A stretch of 64,000 nt of DNA, taken from assembly GCF_002796985.1 (NCBI RefSeq), contig NZ_PEKX01000002.1, positions 186,001 through 250,000 of the forward strand. The letters run 5' to 3'. A program made the position numbers and the translations under genes. This document shows, in pieces, positions 33,846 to 42,353 of this stretch. This DNA comes from Pseudomonas sp. (GTDB lineage Bacteria > Pseudomonadota > Gammaproteobacteria > Pseudomonadales > Pseudomonadaceae). Within the stretch, counting starts at the first letter, position 1. Each line of letters begins with the position of its first letter. Under the pieces are notes generated by a model. It was not told the DNA's origin, did no database searches, and saw only the letters and a list, made by a program, of their open reading frames with translations.

Positions 33846-34241
33846 GATGACGTGGAGCGCAGCGATACCCATCGCTCGCGGCTCGCCTATTGGAGCATGC
33901 CATGCCCGCGATCGCGCGCATGGCGCGCTCCTGTAATCCGCTGCTCATGCAGGGACTGCACGTTCGCGGTCTCTACAGCGTTCCGGTGTCGATCTCGTGC
34001 GAAGTGGTGAATGTCCAGTACGTCTCTGGCCTAAAATGGCGTAGGAAGCCCCTGGCGAGACTTTGCGCACAGGTGTGCCTCTCAAGCATTTCTGGTTAAG
34101 AATCAGAAAGATCCTCTATAGAAATAGGAATAAAAAGGAGGCTGACAGAGGCGGAAGGTCGGTAACCGGCCACCCAGCCCGCACCCGGTGCGCCACGCGT
34201 GCCCTCCCCATGACAGTGGGCCAAGCCCAAGGCAGGACAGC
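33846..34241. other. non-coding gap with palindromic repeats
   Basis: This gap carries AGCGAT-ACCC-ATCGCT and, at 33892-33931, a 40-base near-palindrome (GGAGCATGCCATGC facing GCATGGCGCGCTCC around CGCGATCGCG). The stretch TAGGATGACGTGGAGCGCAG resembles a common Pseudomonas intergenic repeat. An ORF of about 70 codons can be opened here but has no supporting features. The rest, 33935-34241, is partly AT-rich and shows nothing I recognise. Confidence 0.5.
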
Positions 34242-34436
34242 ATGAAACTGCGAAAAGAAATCGAAAACACCATCCGGGAAGCGCGTGAAGACCGCGCCAA
34301 CGCAGCGTTGGCGATCTGTGTATTGCTTGAGGAGAAGCTGGGGCTTTCACAGAACGGCTGGTTCGACGATGACCCGCTTGCACTGCAAGCCATCAATGAT
34401 TGGAAGGCTTCCGCCGCTATCCAGCACCGGAGTTGA
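34242..34436 (+). CDS. Small orphan protein (64 aa), unknown function
   Basis: The product starts MKLRKEIENTIREAREDRA and is mostly predicted helix with a charged N-terminal half, then LAICVLLEEKLGLSQNGW and an acidic DDDPLAL stretch. No family was recognised. A weak AGGACAG precedes the ATG, and a good terminator follows 45 bases after the stop, which supports a real gene. A longer in-frame start 18 codons upstream is possible but unsupported. Confidence 0.5.
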   Translation: MKLRKEIENTIREAREDRANAALAICVLLEEKLGLSQNGWFDDDPLALQAINDWKASAAIQHRS

Positions 34437-34480
34437 GTGCTACGGGAGAGGGCATCGCTAGTACTTGATCTCCATGAACA

Positions 34481-34514
34481 GAAAAAAGCCCGGCAGTAGC
34501 CGGGCTTTTCTTTG
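34481..34514. terminator. bidirectional terminator between the 64-aa ORF and the DUF4197 gene
   Basis: The stem AAAAGCCCGG / CCGGGCTTTT with A and T runs on either side serves the two convergent genes. Confidence 0.85.
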
Positions 34515-34529
34515 TCGTTCGGGCGGCAA

Positions 34530-35207
34530 TCAGAGCACTCCGAACACCTTCTTCGCCAGCCCGGTAGCGGCGGCGGTCGGGTTCTGGCGGATGGTCTTCT
34601 CCTGCTCGGCGATGAGCTTGAACAGACCGTCCAGCGCTTCCTCGGTCACGTAGTTCTCGATATTCGCGCTCTTCGCATCGACTACGCCAAAGGCGGCGGC
34701 CTGGCTGGCGAAGGCGTTGTACTGCTTGGCCACGCCAACCTGATCAGTGGTCTGCTTGATGATTGGCAGGAACTTGGCGCGCAACTGCTCGCGGCTGCTG
34801 CGGTTCAGGTAGTCGGTGGCGGAGTGGTCGCCGCCCTGAAGGATGCCCTTGGCGTCGGTCACGCTCATCTTCTTCACGGCATCTACCAGCAGCACCTGGG
34901 CCTGCGGCATGGCGGCCTCGGCAGCCTTGTTCATGCTCGCTTCGAGCTGGTCGACCTGGGCTCCCATGCCGAACTGCTTCATGGTCTTGGCAGCCTTGCC
35001 CAGCTTGCCGGGCAGTTCGATGCGTACGGCCGGGTCATTGCTGAAGCCGCCGGGCTGGCTGAGCTGCTTCACGGCCACCTGTGCTCCCTGGGTCAGCGCA
35101 TCCTTCAGGCCGCCGGTGGCGTCGCTCTGGCTGAGGTCGGAGAGGGACAGGGCGAAGGCATTGACGGACAGCAGGGCGCCGGCCAGCAGAACGGGGAATC
35201 GCAGCAT
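34530..35207 (-). CDS. DUF4197 periplasmic protein
   Basis: The 225-residue protein has a cleavable signal peptide (LRFPVLLAGALLSVNAFAL) followed by an all-helical DUF4197 domain (LSDLSQSDATGGLKDALTQG; YVTEEALDGLFKLIAEQE near the end). The family function is unknown. The ATG follows AAGGAAG; a TTG one codon upstream is an alternative. It is the last gene on the minus strand before the convergent terminator, and may or may not belong to the polysaccharide transcript: 110 bases separate it from the YbaY-like gene. Confidence 0.87.
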   Translation of the reverse strand: MLRFPVLLAGALLSVNAFALSLSDLSQSDATGGLKDALTQGAQVAVKQLSQPGGFSNDPAVRIELPGKLGKAAKTMKQFGMGAQVDQLEASMNKAAEAAMPQAQVLLVDAVKKMSVTDAKGILQGGDHSATDYLNRSSREQLRAKFLPIIKQTTDQVGVAKQYNAFASQAAAFGVVDAKSANIENYVTEEALDGLFKLIAEQEKTIRQNPTAAATGLAKKVFGVL

Positions 35208-35317
35208 CAAGACTTCCTTGGACGAAACTCAACGGTTTTCAAGACCGCTGACTTGGAGAATGGAGGGGGGAGATTAACGGAGGTTGGCCGCCGGGGAAAA
35301 CCCGGCGGCGCGGTGAA

Positions 35318-35716
35318 TCAGCGCACGGGGTCGACGCGGACGCGTAGCGGCTGCTGATCGCTGCCGTCGAGTTTGACGCTGTGGCGTTCAGTCGTGATGA
35401 ACAGCAGTTGACCGTTGGCTTCGATACGAGCGCTGACGGCGTAGCTGTGGCCCGGCTTGACCTGGTTGTGGTCGTAATCCAGGTGGAACGCCAGCGGCAC
35501 CTGGCGGCCGGGTTCCAGCTGCTGCTGGGCCAGGTCGATGGCCGGAGCGTCGGCCAGCGAGACGTCCTGCAGGCTGACGGTGACCTGGGCCGTAGGCGGC
35601 AGGGCGCTGCGCTGCAGGTAGAAGACTTCACCGTCGAGCGAGGCCTTGTCGCCGGAGGAAGTGGAACTGCAGGCGGCGAGCAGGCCGGTCATCAGCAGCA
35701 GGGGAAGGGTTTTCAT
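35318..35716 (-). CDS. YbaY-family lipoprotein
   Basis: This 132-residue lipoprotein has a lipobox (LLAAC, Cys16) and a YbaY/YscW-type beta-sandwich domain (GEVFYLQRSALPPTAQVTVS; LPFxL-like VPLAFHLDYD). The family includes pilotin-like chaperones that help outer-membrane proteins assemble. Here it directly follows yjbH, an outer-membrane beta-barrel-like protein, so a chaperone role for that protein or for Wza is a reasonable inference. The ATG follows AAGGAGAGC. Confidence 0.82.
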   Translation of the reverse strand: MKTLPLLLMTGLLAACSSTSSGDKASLDGEVFYLQRSALPPTAQVTVSLQDVSLADAPAIDLAQQQLEPGRQVPLAFHLDYDHNQVKPGHSYAVSARIEANGQLLFITTERHSVKLDGSDQQPLRVRVDPVR

Positions 35717-35799
35717 GAGGGAGCTCTCCTTGGATCCAGGCGCGTCAGACCATTGTGGGTGACTTTGGTTTCCGCGCCATGATCTGGGTGAGCGTCGAG

Positions 35800-37899
35800 T
35801 TATTTCACGATGCGTCCGAAGAGGTTCTGGAACATGACCTGATCGCGGCCATCGGTGAGGTCATACAGCGAGTAGTAATGGCTGAGTCGCGCACCGCCGT
35901 CGCGGGTCAGCGGGTCCCAGGTCAAGTTGGCCCGGCGCATGGTGGAACTGCTCATCAGCTCGTCGAAGGGGATCGACACGTACATGCCCTTGTCGAAGCT
36001 GCCTTCGCCGTAGGCTTGCTTGTCGGCGGTGGTCAGCGTGACCCAGGCGCCGAAGCGCACGCCGTTCCTGAACTGGCGGGACAGGTCGAGGGTGCCGCCC
36101 CAATCGCGTGCCAGATAGCGGCCGGCGCTGGCAGTGGCGAGAATGTCCTGGAAGCCGGTCTGCCAGTAGAGCGTGACGAACCCGGTCGCCACCTGATAGT
36201 CGCGCAGGCCGAAGTGCTGGTCGAACTCGCGCTGGCGAACCAGGTCGAGGTTGGCGCCCAGCGCCCAGTCTTCGTTCATCGGGCGATACAGCAATTCGCC
36301 GCCCACGCCGGCATACATGCTTTCCAGATAGCCGCCGTAGACCATGCCATAGAGGTCCTGGTCCAGCCGTGCGGTCTTGTTCAGCTGGAAGTTTTGCAGC
36401 ATGACGTTGGAGGTCGTCATGTACTCGCGAACATCGGTCCGCACGCGCGGCAGGTTGCTCGGCGCGTCGTAGGTGAAGTTGTCGAAGTTGTTGAACAGGT
36501 TGACGCTGAGCAGGCCGTTCGCCCACAGGCTGGGCGAGAAGCGGTACTCACTGTCGAGGTCGGCGGTGAACTGGTAGAGCAGGAAGTCGTTCGGCCCACC
36601 GATGCTCTGGTTGTAACCCAGGCCGACGTTGTAGCTGAACGGATCAGGCTTCTGCTGATAGAGCAGCTCTTCATGCTGAGGCAGCGGCACATTCTGTTCG
36701 GTGGTGCGGCGCAGGTCTTCCAGAGGGCGTTCCTGGTTGGCGACGTCACGAAACACGTTGCGCGGCACGCTGGTTTCAACCACCGGTTGGCCGTACTTGG
36801 TATCGACGACGGTGAACCAGCGGACGTTGTCATCGCTGCTGTTGTCGAGAATGCGCGCGGTACGCCCGACGGCTTCGGGTGGATACAGGTAGCGGGTCTG
36901 CTCGCCATAGACCACGACTTCTTGATCTTTACGCGTGATGCGCTCGACCTTGTAGCCGGCATTCTGCTCGACGCGGCGGGATACATCTGCCCAATCCACC
37001 GAGTCCGCATTGCGCCCAGCAGCGCGCTCTGCCAATGGCTCAGGGGCAGGATCGTTGACTTTGGCCGGTGCCGTGCGAGAGGCGAAGTTGGTGTGCAGGG
37101 TGATGCCGAACATGGCGGTATTGCCGCGCTCGAAGGCGGCGTGCAGGTCAATAGCGTCGCTGGCCTTGAAGACCATGCCGATGTTGAAGGGGGAGTCCTG
37201 CTTCTGGTTGTTGCTCAGCGGCTCGTGCTGGTAGTCGTTGCCGTCATATTCGAGCTTGAAGGACAGGGGGGCCCACGGAGTCTGCCAGTTGATGCCGCCG
37301 AAGAGGGAGGGGCGGCCTCGGAAGTAGGAGTTCGAATTGACTGAGCCGGCTGTATCGACCGTGCCCGTTGGTGCGGGGCGGGTTTTGAATCGGTCGTCAA
37401 TCCAGCCCAGAGGATTGTCCAGTTCTCCTCTATTACCGATATAGCCCCAGGCGAGTCCCAGGCTGAAATCCAGGTCCCCTACACGCTTGTTTCCGACAAA
37501 ATATTCGCTGGAAAAGAGGCCGGTACCGCCCACATCGCGACCGCCTAGCGCAATCTCTGGAGTCCAGCGACTTTCCTGCAGCAGGCGGAATTTGACGTCG
37601 AAGGCTTTGTCCTTGGCGCTCTGATCACCACTGAGATCTTTCGAGCCGTACTTGCGGTTGCTGATGGAGGTGTAACGGAAGGTGCTTTCCATCCAGTCAA
37701 AAGGCTGCAAGGAAAAGCTGTAGCGCGAGTACGGATCGGTACGGTTGGCATTGAGACTGATTTCACCCGCCGGCGCCATTCGCGCCGTGGGCGTCTGCAA
37801 CAGGCCCACGCCACCGAAGTCGTTCTGGGTATAGCGGGGAGCGGCACCGGCAAGACCGGCGCCTGCCAGCAGCAGGAAAAAGCCGTGACGAAGATTCAT
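35800..37899 (-). CDS. yjbH: YjbH/GfcD-family outer-membrane exopolysaccharide protein
   Basis: This 699-residue product is a YjbH-type protein (family of E. coli YjbH and GfcD), linked to exopolysaccharide production and predicted to be an outer-membrane beta-barrel. A signal peptide (residues 1-19, ending AGAAP) precedes GGVGLLQTPTARMAPAGEIS, the typical start of the mature domain. Alternating aromatic beta-strands fill the C terminus, which ends in a basic residue rather than the usual final Phe (FGRIVK). Its ATG overlaps the stop of yjbG (ATGA). It forms the distal part of a yjbFGH block after wza. Confidence 0.9.
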   Translation of the reverse strand: MNLRHGFFLLLAGAGLAGAAPRYTQNDFGGVGLLQTPTARMAPAGEISLNANRTDPYSRYSFSLQPFDWMESTFRYTSISNRKYGSKDLSGDQSAKDKAFDVKFRLLQESRWTPEIALGGRDVGGTGLFSSEYFVGNKRVGDLDFSLGLAWGYIGNRGELDNPLGWIDDRFKTRPAPTGTVDTAGSVNSNSYFRGRPSLFGGINWQTPWAPLSFKLEYDGNDYQHEPLSNNQKQDSPFNIGMVFKASDAIDLHAAFERGNTAMFGITLHTNFASRTAPAKVNDPAPEPLAERAAGRNADSVDWADVSRRVEQNAGYKVERITRKDQEVVVYGEQTRYLYPPEAVGRTARILDNSSDDNVRWFTVVDTKYGQPVVETSVPRNVFRDVANQERPLEDLRRTTEQNVPLPQHEELLYQQKPDPFSYNVGLGYNQSIGGPNDFLLYQFTADLDSEYRFSPSLWANGLLSVNLFNNFDNFTYDAPSNLPRVRTDVREYMTTSNVMLQNFQLNKTARLDQDLYGMVYGGYLESMYAGVGGELLYRPMNEDWALGANLDLVRQREFDQHFGLRDYQVATGFVTLYWQTGFQDILATASAGRYLARDWGGTLDLSRQFRNGVRFGAWVTLTTADKQAYGEGSFDKGMYVSIPFDELMSSSTMRRANLTWDPLTRDGGARLSHYYSLYDLTDGRDQVMFQNLFGRIVK

Positions 37900-38670
37900 G
37901 GCAACTCCGCTGGCAGAGGCTGAGTGGCGATGAACTCGGCCAGCTCGCGATTAAGGTTCGGGACGATGGCGTCGATGTCGGCGGCATCCAGGGGTACCAG
38001 CAGGACCGCGCCGGGAGCCGGGGGGGGGGCTTCCTCGCGGTTCCACAGGGCGATGCCCAGACGCGTGACCTTGCCGTCGGGCTGGATCAGATAGAGGTAA
38101 TCCGGGTCTGCCTCGGCCAGGGCCGGGCATTGCTGGGTGTAGCGATAGGCTTGCTGCAACGCGGTGAACGGCAGGGTGCAGTCGCTCGATACCGCACCGG
38201 TGACGCGAACGCTGTCAGGGCGAGGCGGGAAGATCAGGCGATCCCCCCCCCTGGAGTTTGGGGGAGTGCGCGGTGTTCAGCTCCACCGCGAGCGGATCAA
38301 GCGGGTAGATTCGCCGGCCGGTGACGGGAAGCGGCCTCACCTGTTCGTTCAGTCGTTGGGCCGCACTCGCCAGGCCGGGCTTCTGCTGAAGCAGGGCGAG
38401 GCGTTGCAGCTGGATCAGATCGAACAGAACCCCGGCTTTCAGTCGCTGTTGGTCCTGCGTCAGGCTCAGGCGTTGCCAGGAGGCGCCGAGCCAGTAACTC
38501 TGGGGAGAAACTTTCAGTTGCGCCAGCAGGTCGCCCAGGCGAAGCCCTTCGGCGATTTGCTTTTCTCCCGGGGCGGGCAGGTCACCCAGCACTTCGATGC
38601 GGGTATTCGCTTGGGCGCAAGCGAAGGCAAGCAGGCCGGCGGCGAGCAGGCATAGACGGAGGAGGATCAT
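37896..38670 (-). pseudogene. yjbG: YjbG/GfcC-family polysaccharide protein, frameshifted at a poly-G tract
   Basis: The gene starts MILLRLCLLAAGLLAFACAQ (signal peptide) and reads normally for about 140 codons. It then meets nine G on the coding strand (plus-strand C run 38243-38251). Reading nine G gives a stop soon after (GSPDLPASP). Eight G would continue as QGGDRLIFPPRPDSVRVTG and on into the second half (YRYTQQCPALAEADPDYLYL) to the stop at 37896, giving about 257 residues, the length expected for YjbG/GfcC. A second homopolymer, ten C on the coding strand (38020-38029), encodes part of a Pro run further on. The defect may be real, phase-variable, or a sequencing error. Upstream and downstream genes overlap it by ATGA, as in an intact operon. 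Confidence 0.88.
38243..38251 (-). repeat. nine-base G homopolymer in yjbG (frameshift point)
   Basis: The reading frame is restored by eight G and broken by nine. A second run, of ten bases, is at 38020-38029 in the same gene. Tracts of this length are prone to slippage. Confidence 0.9.
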
Positions 38671-39323
38671 GGTTTCCTCCGTAGTGGGCGCAGTTGGGTA
38701 ATGGTGACGTTCAGGCTGGGGGTAACCTGCTGGCGGCTTTGCAGAACAAAGCCGTCGTTGGGGTCGACCCAGTAGCGGTTGGAAGCGGACATGCCCTTGA
38801 TGGGCGAGCTCAGGTGTTCATCGACTCGCAGTAGGGCATGGTCCTGATCCAGGATTCGTACAGTCTCGATGCCGACGGGGGCCAGGCTGCCGCTGAGCGG
38901 AACGCCCAGTTGATAGCCTGGCCCGAGGTCGATCCAGCGTTGGCTGGCCTGGCCTTTTACGACTCTCTGCAATCCACTGTGGAAGGGCGAATCAACAGTC
39001 AGCCGGGTGCCCAGCAGGTCGTCAGGGAAGCCGAGAGTGCGGACCACGATGCCATCCTGAAGCAGCAGCAACTGGTTCGATGAGGCGCGCCAGTACTGCA
39101 GATCGCCTTGGACACGCACCAGGGCCATGACCGCCGAGCCGTACTTGGTGGTGACCTGAATCTGGTAGTAGGGCAGGGCATCGACCTGGGCTTGGGTCAC
39201 TTCCAAAGAAGCGGGTCCATTCAGACTGGCGCCCAGCGTATTCAGGGAACCCTGCATCAGCGGGTTACAGGCACACAAGGACGCGGATGCCGCGATCAGC
39301 CCCAGTAAGCGGAAGGCATTCAT
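38667..39323 (-). CDS. yjbF: YjbF/GfcB-family lipoprotein
   Basis: This 218-residue outer-membrane lipoprotein has a lipobox LCAC (Cys19). YjbF-type features follow: VTTKYGSAVMALVRVQGDLQ, LQDGIVVRTLGFPDDLLGT and WVDPNDGFVLQSRQ. In E. coli the yjbEFGH and gfcABCDE operons promote exopolysaccharide or group 4 capsule (established knowledge). It lies 7 bases after wza and overlaps yjbG by ATGA. No YjbE/GfcA homologue is seen between wza and this gene. Confidence 0.9.
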   Translation of the reverse strand: MNAFRLLGLIAASASLCACNPLMQGSLNTLGASLNGPASLEVTQAQVDALPYYQIQVTTKYGSAVMALVRVQGDLQYWRASSNQLLLLQDGIVVRTLGFPDDLLGTRLTVDSPFHSGLQRVVKGQASQRWIDLGPGYQLGVPLSGSLAPVGIETVRILDQDHALLRVDEHLSSPIKGMSASNRYWVDPNDGFVLQSRQQVTPSLNVTITQLRPLRRKP

Positions 39324-39329
39324 GACGGA

Positions 39330-40436
39330 TCAGTTGTTGTTGAGGTTGCGCTGGACGGTCGAACCCGTGCCAACGATGCCGGCCGAGGGCACCAACTGGC
39401 TGATCAGACGGTTCCAACGAGTGACGCCGGCCGGGCCGACGTAGACGACGTCCTGCGGTTGCAGCTGGAACTGCTGGGCCAGGATGAAGGCGGTGGGCGA
39501 ATTGGCGTCGAGCTGGAACACCTTGGCGGGCTCCTTCTCGAGGTTTTCCACGCCACGGATGACGTACACCGCCTTGCCATCGGCGGTGGTCTGGTTCAAA
39601 CCGCCCACACTGCCCAGGGCATCCGCCAGGTTCATTTCTCGGGTCTTGAAGGTCAGGGCGCGCGGCGCGTTGACCTCGCCCATCAGGTAGACCTTCTTGC
39701 GGTCGTTGTAGGGCAGGTAGATGCGGTCGCCGTCTTTCAGGTAGAGGTTGTACAGGTCCGATCCCTGTGCAGTGTTCAAGGCGTCCAGGTTCAGGCGGTA
39801 GACCTGGTTATCCCGCTTCAGCGTCAGGCCGGAAAGGTCTGCGTTGGTAGTGTCCAATTCGGCTGCGCCGATGGCCTCCATCAAGGTCAGCGGTGTAGCG
39901 GTGATCGCTTGCGGACCAGCCTTGACGAAGGCGCCATTGAGCAGCACACGCTGGCTGGCAAAACGCAGAACGGCGATGTCGATCTGCGGCTCTTCTACAT
40001 AAGCGGAAAGCGCCTGGCTGATCGTCTTGCGGACGTCTTCAATCGTACGTCCGGCGACCTTCAGGGTGCCGATGTAGGGATAGAACAGCGTGCCGTCTGG
40101 GCGAACCAGACGCCCGTTGGCGTCGGTCTGCTGCTGTTGGCCGGCAGGGGAGGTGAGCTCGGGGTGGTCCCAGACGGTGATGTAGAGCAGGTCGCCGGCT
40201 CCGATCCGATAGCTTTCGGGGTAGAAGCTGGTCAGCTCTGCTGGGATCGACTCCGTGCTCTGTGTCGCGCCCTCTACCGACAGCAGCTTAGGGGTGATCT
40301 GTACCAGTTGAACGCGGCTGGATTCGGCCGAGTCTTCGTGCAGCAGTCGCCCGGTATCCAGGTACTGGCCGGGAGAGAACATGCAGCCCTGCAAGACGAG
40401 GGCGGTAACAATAGCAACTGACAATGGACGGATCAT
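39330..40436 (-). CDS. wza: Wza-type outer-membrane polysaccharide export lipoprotein
   Basis: Wza forms the octameric channel that lets capsule or EPS cross the outer membrane. The 368-residue protein has a lipobox LQGC (Cys18), then the poly_export domain (YRIGAGDLLYITVWDHPELT) and SLBB-type repeats (VLLNGAFVKAGPQAI; VYLMGEVNAPRALTF). The late segment VYVGPAGVTRWNRLISQL is the amphipathic C-terminal helix. It is followed by yjbF. It shares the locus with wzc and wzb but is separated from them by the sugar-specific genes, a different order from E. coli wza-wzb-wzc. Confidence 0.93.
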   Translation of the reverse strand: MIRPLSVAIVTALVLQGCMFSPGQYLDTGRLLHEDSAESSRVQLVQITPKLLSVEGATQSTESIPAELTSFYPESYRIGAGDLLYITVWDHPELTSPAGQQQQTDANGRLVRPDGTLFYPYIGTLKVAGRTIEDVRKTISQALSAYVEEPQIDIAVLRFASQRVLLNGAFVKAGPQAITATPLTLMEAIGAAELDTTNADLSGLTLKRDNQVYRLNLDALNTAQGSDLYNLYLKDGDRIYLPYNDRKKVYLMGEVNAPRALTFKTREMNLADALGSVGGLNQTTADGKAVYVIRGVENLEKEPAKVFQLDANSPTAFILAQQFQLQPQDVVYVGPAGVTRWNRLISQLVPSAGIVGTGSTVQRNLNNN

Positions 40437-40602
40437 GGGCTGGGCCAGAAGAGTGGAATATTGATCGGAGGCGGCGAGTCCCTAGCCGTGCGCTTTATCA
40501 AGCGGGCTGGAAGGCGGCGCAGGTTAGCAATCGCTATGGAGGTGGGATGTAGGAAAAGGATGGTGTTGTTGCAGGGGAAATTCGGTATTTGTGTGCAGGG
40601 CG

Positions 40603-42018
40603 TTAATAGGCGTTCTGGTGAACGAAACCCTTGAACAGCGTGAGAAAAACGATCTTCAGGTCCCACCAGAGCGACCAGTTGTTGATGTAGGCGAGGTCGT
40701 ATTCCACGCGCTTCTGCATCTTCTCCAGGGTGTCGGTTTCCCCGCGCCAGCCGTTCACCTGTGCCCAGCCTGTGATCCCTGGCTTGACTTTATGGCGCAG
40801 CATGTAGCTGCTGATCTGCCCGCGGTACTCCTCGTTGTGGGCGATGGCGTGCGGGCGCGGGCCGACGATGGACATATCGCCCAGCAGTACGTTGATGAAC
40901 TGCGGTAATTCATCCAGCGAAGTACGGCGCAGGAAGGCGCCCACCGGGGTGATGCGGCTGTCATTGCGCGTCGCCTGGATGACTGTTACGCCGTTTTCCA
41001 TGACCCGCATGCTGCGGAACTTCCAGACTTCGATGGAGCGGCCATCGATGCCATAACGTTTCTGACGGAAGAACACCGGACCTGGCGAAGTGAACTTCAC
41101 CGCAGCGGAGATCAACAGCATGGGCAGCGCAATCAGGCAGAGGATCAGCGTGGACAGCACGATGTCTTCCAGGCGCTTGATCAGCGCGCTGGCGCCGACC
41201 ATCGGGCTGTCGAAGATACTGATGGTGGGGATGCCATCGATATTTTGCGTACGGGCGTGGAGCAGGTTGAAGACGAATACGTCGGGAATGATGTGGACAG
41301 ATACGGTGGTGTCGCTCAGCTTCTCGACCAGCCACTTGATGCGCTCTTCGCTGCGCATGGGCAGGGTGATGTAGACGCGATCCAGCTTGCCGGCGCGTGC
41401 TTGCACAACCAGCTGCTCCAGATCACCAGAAACAGGCAGCTTTACTTTCCCCTTGCCCAGGCTGACCGGCTCGCGGCGTGCATCATCGTAGAACCCGGTG
41501 AGCTCCAAGCCCATCCACGGAGCGCTGGCGATGTTAGCTGCCAGGCGCTGACCCAGCGAGCCAGCCCCTGCAATGGCCACCGAGCGAGTATTGAAGCCAC
41601 GACGCCGGAGTGCATGCAGGCCGGAGCGCAGCAGAACGCGGTAACCGCAGAGGCCGATCAGCACGAGCGAGAACCACTGCACTTGCCCTATCCCATTGAC
41701 CAGGGTGATCTCGGGGATGAGGTAGTCCGCTACCGCCACTCCGGCAAAACTCACCGCCCAGACGCCGGCAACCTTACGCAATTCTTCGCGCGTTCGCTCA
41801 CCCCGCCAGGAGGTGTACAACTGGCCGAAGTCGCTGAGCAGATAGAAAATCACTAGGGAGAACAGAGTCGCGATGACCGCTGAATAATCCCATGGGGCTT
41901 TTTGAGTAACGAGAACCAGATCCAAGCTGATACAGATCATACAGAGATCAAGTAGCTTTTGAAGAATGGAAATGGTGGCCTGATGGGGGCGGAGAATGCC
42001 GCGATCCCTACTGTTCAT
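40603..42018 (-). CDS. wcaJ: WcaJ-type undecaprenyl-phosphate sugar-1-phosphate transferase
   Basis: This enzyme starts the repeat unit by placing a hexose-1-phosphate (glucose in WcaJ) on undecaprenyl phosphate. The 471-residue protein has four N-terminal membrane segments, a Rossmann-like CoA-binding-3 domain (VAIAGAGSLGQRLAANI), one more membrane segment (LSTLILCLIALPMLL) and the catalytic sugar-transferase domain with KFRSMR, SLDELPQFINVLLGDMS and VGPRPH. Glucose specificity is inferred from overall resemblance; galactose is possible. The ATG follows AAAGGAA. GC-rich codon use returns here after the AT-rich block. Confidence 0.92.
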   Translation of the reverse strand: MNSRDRGILRPHQATISILQKLLDLCMICISLDLVLVTQKAPWDYSAVIATLFSLVIFYLLSDFGQLYTSWRGERTREELRKVAGVWAVSFAGVAVADYLIPEITLVNGIGQVQWFSLVLIGLCGYRVLLRSGLHALRRRGFNTRSVAIAGAGSLGQRLAANIASAPWMGLELTGFYDDARREPVSLGKGKVKLPVSGDLEQLVVQARAGKLDRVYITLPMRSEERIKWLVEKLSDTTVSVHIIPDVFVFNLLHARTQNIDGIPTISIFDSPMVGASALIKRLEDIVLSTLILCLIALPMLLISAAVKFTSPGPVFFRQKRYGIDGRSIEVWKFRSMRVMENGVTVIQATRNDSRITPVGAFLRRTSLDELPQFINVLLGDMSIVGPRPHAIAHNEEYRGQISSYMLRHKVKPGITGWAQVNGWRGETDTLEKMQKRVEYDLAYINNWSLWWDLKIVFLTLFKGFVHQNAY

Positions 42019-42353
42019 TGCAATATTCCTTTCGATTGTTTTTCGAAGGCTTTGTTTTAATTGAGGAAGATGTATTTCAATCGCATGAGAGGTTTTTAAT
42101 CTGTAACTCTGGCTGTGGATTCGATTTAATTCGCTGGATTTATTTTGGAGAGAAAGAGAAGCTTGGCGGTAGATATTTAATTTGAAATATTTAGGTCATG
42201 ACATGCATAAGTGATTCTATGATTTGGATGATATGAAGTGGAGTGCATCTGTAGAGAATAATTGGGCCGTGGAGTCTAAACTTGATAGAGAGGAAGGGAA
42301 TGGAGTCAGGCGTGGAAGATTCGTATAACTGCTGGTGATAAAATTTCATGCAT
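42019..42353 (-). other. AT-rich non-coding gap between the WecG-type gene and wcaJ
   Basis: This 335-base gap marks the border between the AT-rich sugar genes and the GC-rich wcaJ-wza-yjb block. No gene, clear terminator or strong promoter was found. GGCGGTAG occurs on the plus strand at 42165-42172 but faces the wrong way for ops. It may hold a promoter for wcaJ or be a recombination junction. Confidence 0.5.

Noticed and set aside
33890..34099. Open frame of 69 codons after the Bro-N gene
   Set aside because: It runs through a 40-base palindrome and has no ribosome site or protein-like features.
35755..37344. Long open frame on the plus strand opposite yjbH
   Set aside because: It is antisense to a gene with clear family features. 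High-GC third positions commonly open such shadow frames.
42165..42172. GGCGGTAG on the plus strand resembling ops
   Set aside because: It faces against the direction of the operon, lacks the CGTG end, and is short enough to occur by chance.
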